Below, piece after piece: positions 1 to 6,632 of a stretch of DNA of 10,957 bases. The notes beneath the pieces were generated by a model. It was not told where the DNA came from. It saw only the letters and a program-made list of their open reading frames with translations, and made no database searches. The DNA is taken from assembly GCA_001931875.2 (NCBI GenBank), contig MSJH02000769.1:1-10957 (forward strand). Reading direction: 5' to 3'. How positions within the stretch are numbered: the first letter of the stretch is position 1; every line of letters starts with the position of its first letter. Made by a program: the position numbers and the translations under genes. This stretch comes from Byssochlamys sp. IMV 00236. Lineage: Eukaryota > Ascomycota > Eurotiomycetes > Eurotiales > Thermoascaceae.

Positions 1-24
1 TTTTTTTTTTATAAACTGACTCAG

Positions 25-192
25 CAAGGCGATGGTTGTGTGTTCAAGGATTTCTATACAATCTCTTTCTATGATGCTCAATACATGTCCTGGACTGACA
101 ACGGTCGTTCGTTTCATCACTCAACTGGAGGGCTTTCAGGCAGCCAAAAGGAGAGTTATAGACATTTGACTGGAATCTTTACAGGGGGATAA
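25..192 (+). CDS. 3'-terminal exon of an unrecognised gene (partial, 5' end off the window)
   Basis: The frame starting at base 1 is open to the TAA at 190-192. A run of ten T's, a CTGAC branch-like motif and TCAG at 21-24 form a good splice acceptor, so the exon probably starts at 25. It encodes about 55 residues, beginning QGDGCVFKDFYTISFYDAQY and ending HLTGIFTGG before the stop. The composition is balanced and rich in aromatic residues and Gly, like a folded domain rather than a chance frame. I do not recognise the family and give no function. The exon phase is inferred from the open frame only. Alternative: the frame could continue left without an intron, since it stays open to base 1. 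Confidence 0.5.
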   Translation, partial: QGDGCVFKDFYTISFYDAQYMSWTDNGRSFHHSTGGLSGSQKESYRHLTGIFTGG

Positions 193-205
193 TAGTTAGT
201 TGTAG

Positions 206-580
206 CTATCTGAGATCACAGCTGTGACAGATCGTTGATGCTGCTTCCTGCCGTCTGGCTGACGTAAAAGGGTAAATAAGCGAGTTGCACAACTGATAAG
301 GTTCAGCTAATGCATACCCCAACGGTACATCTGCTACTGCAGGTCTTTGCAGGCTACTTGGTATTTGGTGGTTTTTATGGATGCCTAGTCCCTTGTTCTG
401 ATGGTCAATAGTTGACCTGAAGAATGCCGTCACAGCATCAATCAGAACCTTTAAAAGTCTTTTGGCATTGTTGCTGACCTTTTTCTTCTTCTCTAAACTG
501 TATGATTTGTTGATATAAAACCCATATAGTGAAAGGGTATCAATAAAGCCATTGTTAAAAGCACATTTTATAAATTGCAT
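206..580 (-). CDS. Doubtful hypothetical ORF, 124 aa
   Basis: This is an uninterrupted minus-strand ATG-to-stop frame of 124 codons, convergent with the partial exon ending at 192 (only 13 bp between the stops). The base composition of its 3' half is somewhat richer in G+C than the flanks. The product is basic in its N-terminal half, with a KKKK cluster near residue 33. It then has Pro/Ala-rich stretches and two Cys near the end. I see no domain, signal peptide or convincing membrane span, and no conserved motif. It could be a species-restricted gene, a repeat-derived relic or a chance frame in a genome where most genes are intron-split. Confidence 0.22.
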   Translation of the reverse strand: MQFIKCAFNNGFIDTLSLYGFYINKSYSLEKKKKVSNNAKRLLKVLIDAVTAFFRSTIDHQNKGLGIHKNHQIPSSLQRPAVADVPLGYALAEPYQLCNSLIYPFTSARRQEAASTICHSCDLR

Positions 581-1125
581 GACACTCTGAGTTGTAGTAT
601 TTATGTATAAATCAAATTATATAATACATTCGTTTGAACAGCCTTCAGTTTCCTTTCAAAAGATCATTTTGCAGTTTAAAGGAGTGTTGCCCTAAATAAA
701 CTAAGCAGGAGCGTATTGAATTTTTATATGCGTCATATAGCTTTTTAAGCAGTGTTTCTTTTTCTTTTTGAAGGTGGTGGTTAAGGAGAAAAGATTGTAT
801 GGATTAAGGCCCAATATGCATATTAACTGAATGAGAGAAAAAGACTTTTATGTGTATAATTTATGATTATGGATAAAAGCATATAACTGTTTGTAGAATA
901 GGATATTATTTATCCATCTTTGTAAAAGTGTCTTGCAAAATACTCAAGCTGTTATTTTTCTTTTTCTTGAGACTACACTAATATAGATCGATGCTTTATG
1001 AACAAACTCAAAAATGCAGAGCTCATCTTTGTGACTATCAAAAATGGTGGTGAATCTAAAGAATACACAAACCATCTGTCATAATTGCTCTTTTTTTTTT
1101 TTATTTTCTTTTAAACAACCCTTTA
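581..1125. other. Intergenic region upstream of the prephenate dehydrogenase gene
   Basis: This AT-rich stretch has stops in all frames and no ORF worth reporting. It should hold the promoter and 5' UTR of the gene starting at 1126. The only notable element is a T-rich tract at about 1087-1110, just before the start codon, matching pyrimidine tracts in front of other genes in the window. No tRNA, 5S rRNA or clear TATA-box arrangement was found. Confidence 0.6.
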
Positions 1126-2786
1126 ATGTACGAAAAAGAAAAAGAAACAATAGAGATTGGCATCATTGGTGCAGGTGGAATGGGTCGTTTTTATGCACAA
1201 CGACTTGCTAAAGCTGGCTGGAAAAAGTAAGAACAATACTTGTTTTGTTCATTCAACTAATCATAATCTTAGAGTGAACGTATGCGACTTACCTGAAAAA
1301 TATGAGCAACTAAAGAAAGAATTTGAAGGCATTCATATAAATGTTGTGTATAGATAACAAGATGGATCATAATGACACGCGTATTTAGGCACCAATATCC
1401 ATGTTTTACCTGATGGTTTTCATATTTCTAGAAAATGTGATTGGATTATGTATGCAGTCGAAGCAGAATACATTGATTCAGTGGTAAAAACATTTGGTCC
1501 AGGTATGTGTATTAATTATATATTGGAATGAAACTTATTTGAATATGATAGCAACAAAGATGGGAGCTATCGTGAGCGGTCAGGTAAAATTTGATGAAAT
1601 GAGAGCAAGCTGGATGAAAGCTCATATCACTGTAGACTTCGGTCAAAAAACCTGAGATAGAAGCATTTGAAAAGTATGTACCTGAAGATGTTCATATTAT
1701 TTCCTGTCATTCAATGCATGGTCCAGCTGTGGATCCAAAGGGACAGCCATTGATTGTGATCAAACACCGTGCAAGCGAAGAGAAAGTTGAATTGGTTCTC
1801 AAAATACTCTCTTGCTTTGAATCAAACATTGTTCACCTTAGTGCTGAAGAACACGACCGTATTACTGCAGACACACAAGCTGTCACACATGCTGCATTCC
1901 TGAGTATGGGTAGTGCCTGGAGAGAAAATTCACAGTTCCCTGTAAGTTCAAAGATGATACTCAAGGGCTCAGTATCTGATATATTATCTAGTGGCTTATA
2001 CCTCACTTTGTTGGAGGCATAGAAAATGTAAAAGTCAATGTAGCATTGCGTATCTATAGCAACAAGTGGCACGTCTATGCTGGGCTTGCTATTATGAATC
2101 CGATCGCAAAGGTTCAGATCACACAATACGCAAAGAGTGTAGCAGACTTGTTCAAATTGATGATTCAAGAAAAGGAACAAGAGTTCCGCGCTAGAATAAA
2201 ACAGGCAAGTCATTTATGCATCAATCATGTATTCTATGTTCCTTATTCAGATTAGGCAGGGGATTTTGTGTTTGGTGGCCTTCAAAAGGACCACGTACCT
2301 ATCTTATTAGATGATCGACTCTTGGATGAGTTTTCGCTTTCAAAGATTCCCAAAGAAAATCGACAACGTAATTCCCATCTCTCTTTACTTGCCATGGTTG
2401 ACTGTTGGTATGAGTTAGGCTTAAACCCTTATGAACACATGGTCTGTCAAACACCCTTGTTTCGACTTTGGATGTAAGATATCACCCACTTTGTTCATTC
2501 TATTACTCATACTTTTTTTAGGGGAATAACAGAATATCTATTTCGTAATCCAGCCATGCTTGAAGAAGCAATACAGGCAGCATTGTATCGTAAAGAGATT
2601 AGATCAGATGATATGGAATTTGTTACATGCGCAAGAGGTTGGGCAGAAGCAGTATCACTAGGAAGTATGGAAGGCTATCAAAAACGATTTGAGCAAACAG
2701 CCGACTTCTTTAGAGATCAGTTTGCTGAGAGCACCATTGTTGGTAATAGAATGATTGCGATGATATCAAAAAATATGTCTCAATAA
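1126..2786 (+). CDS. TYR1: Prephenate dehydrogenase (NADP+), tyrosine biosynthesis; eight exons
   Basis: The enzyme oxidatively decarboxylates prephenate to 4-hydroxyphenylpyruvate in the cytosolic tyrosine branch of the shikimate pathway. Exons are 1126-1226, 1273-1328, 1389-1502, 1552-1583, 1636-1941, 1992-2204, 2256-2473 and 2522-2786. They join in frame to 434 aa, close to yeast Tyr1 (about 450). Residues 11-20 (IGIIGAGGMG) are the Rossmann dinucleotide-binding GxGxxG. HSMHGP at 126-131 and TADTQAVTHAAF at 178-189 are conserved signatures of the fungal enzyme. Exon 6 (RIYSNKWHVYAGLA) and exon 7 (NSHLSLLAMVD) match the helical dimerisation part. The ATG at 1126 is the only start that gives an N-terminal Rossmann strand. 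Two introns start with GC: 2205-2255 has a textbook CAG|GCAAGT, and 1329-1388 is a weaker AAG|GCATTC chosen because no GT donor gives the right phase. If that junction is wrong, a few residues near position 52 change. Confidence 0.93.
1329..1388 (+). other. Inferred GC-AG intron 2 of the TYR1 gene, uncertain donor
   Basis: Exon 2 reads well to EFEG and exon 3 reads well from TNIHVLPDGF. The downstream acceptor (TATTTAG at 1382-1388) needs a phase-1 donor. The GT candidates at 1343, 1346 and 1348 are in phase 0, 0 and 2 and fail. The only phase-1 choice is a GC at 1329, with AAG before it. This is inferred, and a sequence error or a damaged allele would look the same. Confidence 0.5.
2205..2255 (+). 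other. GC-AG intron 6 of the TYR1 gene
   Basis: The donor CAG|GCAAGT at 2202-2210 and acceptor ATTAG at 2251-2255 join KQ to AGDFVFGG in frame. This restores the family's continuous reading across the junction. No GT donor nearby does so. GCAAGT is the usual context for GC donors. Confidence 0.85.
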
Positions 2787-2964
2787 AAAAGACACTGATA
2801 AATACATTGGGTTTTAGTTTCATTGATATATGTTGGTCTACATTGCGATATTCACTAAGGAGCCAGTTTGGAACAAAGAAATTAGACGTTGACTTTCAAA
2901 AAAAAGGGAGGAGCAAGCCTTTCTTTATTCTTTCTTTTTCTCCCTTTCTTTGTGTGTTGAAACT
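2787..2964. promoter_or_regulatory. Short intergenic region with pyrimidine-rich tract before the next start
   Basis: The 178 bp contain an AATAAA that begins inside the TYR1 stop region (2782-2787), a possible poly(A) signal. A CT-rich tract at about 2918-2952 ends just before the ATG at 2965. Promoter function is inferred from position only. Confidence 0.4.
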
Positions 2965-4907
2965 ATGGGAGAGATTTCTATCAAGAAAATAGCTCCAAAC
3001 TTGGATCCAAGAGGTGTTGACAATGAGAGCACAAGAACCTTTTATGCTGAGGAATTTAAAAAACTGTCAAAAGAAAATTCAGCATGTGCTGTATCGTCAA
3101 ATCAACACATGGAACAACAAGATATGACTGCAACCATTAATTTAGAAGATATCCCAACAGGTTGTCTGCCCCTCTCAGTATTACCCAGTGAAATAGCCGC
3201 TTTTGAAAAATTCATGATGAAACCAAATGTTCAGGATGAGAGAATATGGACTGCGCTTGGTTGCTTTATGCATCCATCTGTTGCAGAAGCTTTAGATAAT
3301 GTGGGAAGCGTTAGCGCATCTGAACTAGAAGAACATAGCAAACTCAAGTTCCTTATTCGGTTCTTTAAAGAGATACAAACGATAAGGGCAAGTAGAATTA
3401 TGCATGTCTGTAGATCGCCGTTATGCTCACATAATCATTAGGAAGATGTCGAAATCGCCATTATGTGCAGTAATAAAACATCAGAAAAAATTCTCGTCAA
3501 TGCGATCAAAGGTCGAGGTTTCAAAATTACAAAACTACGATGCAGAGGCTTCTCCAACGATGCCCATGGTCTTGTTTTCTGTCATAGCAGAAGACAAGTC
3601 CAACAAAAGCAACGAGATATACCAGTAACTACCTTAATGTCGTACACGTATTGTTGTTGTTAATGAACACATGTTTACTTTTAGAATCCCGGATATACCA
3701 TCGACTTGGTTCTACTTGTTGAGGTGCCAGTCGATACGGACGCTTACTTTCCCAAACTATTCAATGAGCGTCCAGTCAGAGTTGTTCAACTCGCCTGTGT
3801 AGGATCACCTGAAATAAGACTATACAACGTTCAGGAACTGTTACGAAAACATTCTCGTACATTACTACCTCACACCACTCTCAGAGACATGCCACCGCTT
3901 ATTTATAAACAAGTGTTCACAAGGAAGAACCTTTACAACCTGGTCAAGGTTGTCTCTCAATGGAATTCTGTGGTAACAGAGACTCTTTTGCGTTGGTTTG
4001 TGGATGGCAGGGAAAAACACTATCGTTTTCAGGCCTTTGATCAGAATAGGCGATTATTAGAATATTTGGAATCGACAAGAAATAGTGGCAGCAATCTATC
4101 TTCACTTGCTAGTTCACCTCGCTTATCAAGTGGTCATTCATATTCACATACTGATTCAGCAAAGAGAACCTACTCATCCGACCACACGAGTTCCAAGTAC
4201 CAGGAGCGCGATATAAAGAGATCAAGGGTAGGCTGTTGCTGTAATCGTGATATATTCTATTTCCTAATGATCCTTCCAAAAAGGCACCGTCTTCCCCTCC
4301 ACGTAACCCAAGATCAAGTCAGCAAAGACCTGCAGATCCTAGACAGAGTAGCATGAGTCGGGATCCTAGAATCAGACTGCAGCAACAACAACAGCAAGAG
4401 CAAATGCAGAGTCAACGAGAGATGCAACAAGCAGAGCAGGTGAGGCGATTACAACGTGAGAGAGAACTACAAGAGTTGGAACAACAGCGACAACAAGAAA
4501 AACAATACATACAGCATCAACGAGAGATGCATCAACAAAGGCAGCAATTGCTTGAATTGCAACGTGAGAAGCGGCTACAAGAGTTGGAACTACAGCAGTA
4601 TCGAGCACAACAAGAAAGCATGAATTCTGAAAAGGCACAGTCCGTGGATGATTTAAGAGTGGGTCAGCCATCCAATGCAGAACGTACGATTCCTCATGAA
4701 TCAGTAGACCATCCAGCATGTGCACAACCTTCTAATTCAGCACAGACTATGGAAGATACAAGTGTCGAAGCTGAACAGATTGAAGAAGATCCAGAGCCAA
4801 TAGTTCCTGAACGAGTGAGAGCGAATTTATTAGGAGAAGAAACCGATTTTGAAGATATTGTAAAGAATGCGATAAGACAGTTTGAATTGAATCTTGAAAG
4901 ATTGTAA
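2965..4907 (+). CDS. Probable chromatin-associated protein resembling HDA1-complex subunit 2/3, with Gln-rich coiled coil; four exons
   Basis: Exons 2965-3387, 3442-3624, 3685-4227 and 4284-4907 join to 590 aa. Residues about 60-350 (exons 1-3) show alternating strand and helix patterns: a SKLKFLIRFFKE helix, then EDVEIAIMCSNKTSEKILVN, then IDLVLLVEVPVD and RPVRVVQLACVGSPEIRLYN. This layout recalls the degenerate SNF2-helicase-like fold of HDA1-complex subunits 2/3 (Ccq1-like), which also end in coiled coils. I see no Walker or DEAH residues, as expected for that non-catalytic family. Residues about 351-415 are Ser/Pro/Arg-rich and disordered. Residues 416-496 are a Gln/Arg/Glu coiled coil, and the tail (about 568-590) is acidic and helical. 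Intron 1 (3388-3441) has a GC donor, AGG|GCAAGT. The gene model is well supported; the family call is a weak recognition by pattern. A nuclear scaffold in a histone deacetylase complex would be the inferred role. Confidence 0.8.
3388..3441 (+). other. GC-AG intron 1 of the HDA2/3-like gene
   Basis: Only the phase-0 GC donor at 3388 (AGG|GCAAGT) joins EIQTIR to EDVEIAIMCS. The GT at 3392 leads to a stop with the ATTAG acceptor. The intron contains a CATAAT branch-like motif and, at 3414-3425, a 12-mer that is 11/12 identical to exon 2 at 3454-3465. Confidence 0.75.
4413..4620 (+). repeat. Two-copy tandem repeat of about 105-108 bp encoding a coiled-coil module
   Basis: CAACGAGAGATG occurs at 4413 and 4518 (spacing 105). 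CAACGTGAGA occurs at 4452 and 4560, and TACAAGAGTTGGAAC at 4468 and 4576 (spacing 108). The unit encodes roughly QREM..., then LQRE..., then LQELE and is about 35-36 residues, five heptads. The copies therefore extend the coiled coil without breaking register, apart from a one-codon indel. Confidence 0.85.
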
Positions 4908-5018
4908 AGAAAGCTTTTGATGTGAAACTATGTAGGACTGTTTGAATAAATATGCGAAAGAATCTACCATGTGTGTAATGTTGTCAATATAAAAAATAAA
5001 ATTAAAACTCCCATTAAA

Positions 5019-5066
5019 ATGGCAAGGGCTTGGTCATTTCCCCATTTCTCTCTCTTATTAAAATGA
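5019..5066 (+). promoter_or_regulatory. Upstream ORF of 15 codons overlapping the TMEM242-like start (ATGA)
   Basis: An ATG at 5019-5021 opens a 15-residue frame (MARAWSFPHFSLLLK) that ends in TGA at 5064-5066. That stop shares its TG with the main ATG at 5063-5065. Both ATGs sit in the same context, ATTAAAATGRCAARG. If transcribed, scanning ribosomes would meet this start first, and the ATGA arrangement could allow re-initiation. Whether the transcript begins upstream of 5019 is unknown. Confidence 0.45.
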
Positions 5067-5581
5067 CAAAGAAAGACCAAGATCTGTCAACACAACCACC
5101 GATCATTACCCTGTTGACAGGTGCAGCAGGCGCTTTTGGAGCTGGCCTCTTGGGTGCTATTTGGCATACAAAGAAAAAGCAGAATCAAAGAATAGAAACA
5201 GAGATTAAAGAAGGCATCAAGCATATACCTCATCGATTCATTCCTCCCAAGTTGACACCAGAAGAATTGGCAATTGCAAAAAAGGAAGCTACCATGTTTG
5301 CCTTCAAGACATTGGGCCTGGGCACTTTACTTGCCTTTACAGGAGCTGGAATAATTGCCAAAACTGTCAGTTGGTGGCTTGACGTTCATAGTGTAAATAG
5401 TATATAGATATATTCATGTTTGCCATATTAAACCTTGATATAGTTTAAAGAGTTTTCAGATACAATGCAACTTATAGTACCCAGAAAGACGTCACGGCTA
5501 AGACAAATGTTGGGAGGAAAGAAGTTTGAGGTGACAAAAGAAGAAGAAGAAGAGCTCAAAGAGTTTGATATTGGCGAATAA
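5063..5581 (+). CDS. TMEM242-like mitochondrial inner-membrane protein; two exons
   Basis: Exon 1 (5063-5399) and exon 2 (5460-5581) join to 152 aa. Two hydrophobic segments at about 14-34 (IITLLTGAAGAFGAGLLGAI) and about 80-106 flank a basic loop. The stretch from FKTLGLGTLL to WWLDVHSVN resembles the human TMEM242 segment around LGWGSLYAW...GVHSMNDF. The second exon adds MQLIVPRKTSR and an acidic C-terminus. TMEM242 in animals works with TMEM70 in assembling the ATP synthase c-ring and complex I; the same role here is inferred. The frame without splicing stops at 5407, but the intron 5400-5459 (GTATAT...TTTTCAG) adds 40 residues that extend the family alignment. A donor at 5391 also keeps the frame but would delete three residues (VHSVN shortened). 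An ATGA-overlapping upstream ORF precedes the start. Confidence 0.82.
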
Positions 5582-5601
5582 AAAAATGCATTTTTTGTAT
5601 T
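5577..5601. terminator. Near-perfect palindrome with poly(A)-signal-like ends between convergent genes
   Basis: The core AAAAAATGCATTTTTT (5581-5596) is a perfect 16-bp palindrome. Extended to 5577-5601 it has only one mismatched pair. The + strand reads AATAAA at 5577-5582 and the minus strand reads AATACA at 5601-5596. It starts at the TMEM242-like stop and lies 36 bp beyond the stop of the opposite gene, so it could serve 3'-end formation for both. Function is inferred. Confidence 0.4.
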
Positions 5602-5637
5602 ATTAAAAGTATATATTTTTATGCTTGTATATGAATA

Positions 5638-6429
5638 TTAGGAAAAGTTCAAATGATTCTGCTGTTGTTGCTGTTGTTGCTGTTGTTGTTGTTGTTGTTG
5701 TTGTAAATGCCTTGTGCCTTCTAAAACAATACTGATAGCCTTGTTTCTAGTATTTAATTCCCTAATTTCGACTTCCTTCGAACTCAAAAGATTCTGCAAC
5801 TGCGCTACCGCCTTTTGAAGCTCTTCTATCTGTTGTTCCTTTTCTACCAGAGTTTCTTCCAAATTTTTTCTTCCCAAACCTTGCTTCTCTGCATTTCTAC
5901 CAGCGAGTTCTTTGTAACGCTCATGTTCCTGAATAACTTCTTCTCTTGCCTTTTGAGCCTCGAATAATTGCTGTGCTGCTTGCTTGAGCTCGTTCTTGTA
6001 TGTTTCAATTTGTAACCGTAATTCGAGATTGTCTTCTTTCATGTTCAATACACGAATATGCTCTTCTTTATAAAGCTCGCTCACATTCTCAAAATTCTCG
6101 CGGGCTGCTTCAATGTATCGTAGATAATTTTCGCACTTGGTATTCAGCTGATGTATCTGTTGTTGGTATCTGTTGTTGCTTTCTGTGATTGACCGGCAAT
6201 AGGTTAGCAATCGACCAAAGAGTGCTTTGTATGCTTCTGGTGCCTGTGTGTTTTGTGCTTCGTTTTCTACTATTTGACCAAGTGCATCATCGGATAGATC
6301 TAGATTTGAGCATTCAATTAGAATGCTTTACACTTGTATAAATAATAACAAATAACCTTTATATTGGCTATAATCAGGTGGCCAAGTTGATCCTTTTAGA
6401 TTCAAGGACTTTTCATTCTCGTTTGACAT
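5638..6429 (-). CDS. Coiled-coil protein with C-terminal polyglutamine; two exons
   Basis: Exon 1 (6429-6357) encodes MSNENEKSLNLKG followed by STWPPDYSQYK. Exon 2 (6299-5638) continues with DLSDDALGQIV, giving 244 aa. Intron 6356-6300 starts GTTATT, ends TCTAG and has a CTAAT branch site. Without the intron the long frame has no ATG at its 5' end; the first exon supplies one. From about residue 60 to 218 the protein is an almost unbroken heptad coiled coil rich in Glu, Gln, Lys and Leu. A run of 15 Gln and the tail NHLNFS follow. No signal peptide or membrane segment is seen. I do not recognise a named family; a cytoskeletal, centrosomal or trafficking scaffold would fit but is not shown. 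Its stop lies 56 bp from the stop of the convergent TMEM242-like gene. Its start lies about 200 bp downstream of the transportin stop on the same strand. Confidence 0.8.
5659..5703 (-). repeat. Polyglutamine microsatellite, 15 codons (CAG/CAA)
   Basis: On the + strand this reads as 15 consecutive TTG or CTG triplets, i.e. CAA and CAG codons on the coding strand. CAA predominates and the CAG codons are scattered, mostly toward the 3' end of the coding strand. Interruptions of this kind usually stabilise a repeat, but length variation between strains is plausible. Confidence 0.95.
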
Positions 6430-6632
6430 TTGTGTGCGTGTGTGAGAGAGAGATCAAAAAAAAAGAAATGAAAATGTTTCATGAATAATTTAAAGACAGG
6501 TGAGATGTGAGTGTATTACATAAGCATCTCTTGTGTGAATGACTCTATTTTATTCTATTAACACTGTGGCTACTCCACTTACAAACAAAAGGATACATAA
6601 AAAATAGAGAGAGAGAGAAAGAGAGAAAGAGA
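6430..6632. promoter_or_regulatory. Intergenic region with GA-rich tracts, between transportin 3' end and coiled-coil gene start
   Basis: Purine tracts occur at about 6444-6453 and 6605-6632 on the + strand. On the gene strand they are CT repeats, one just upstream of the coiled-coil start codon and one just after the transportin stop. The rest is AT-rich and non-coding. Promoter and 3' UTR roles are inferred from position. Confidence 0.4.

Noticed and set aside
17..23. TGACTCA, a Gcn4/AP-1-type site, 1.1 kb before an amino-acid biosynthesis gene
   Set aside because: It coincides with a splice acceptor of the partial exon and is too far from the TYR1 start, so general amino-acid control of TYR1 cannot be argued from it.
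206..580. Transposon relic
   Set aside because: The slightly different composition suggested one, but no terminal repeats or recognisable transposase or reverse transcriptase motifs are visible, so it is listed only as a doubtful ORF.
1833..2213. 126-codon minus-strand open frame
   Set aside because: It lies opposite TYR1 exons 5 and 6, which match the family closely; it is an antisense shadow.
2807..2992. 61-codon + strand frame before the HDA2/3-like gene
   Set aside because: It has a low-complexity Phe/Ser/Lys-rich translation from the pyrimidine tract and overlaps the true start in another frame.
4372..4725. 117-codon minus-strand frame rich in Val and Ala
   Set aside because: It is the antisense of the CAA/CAG-rich coiled-coil exon, which produces long open frames automatically.
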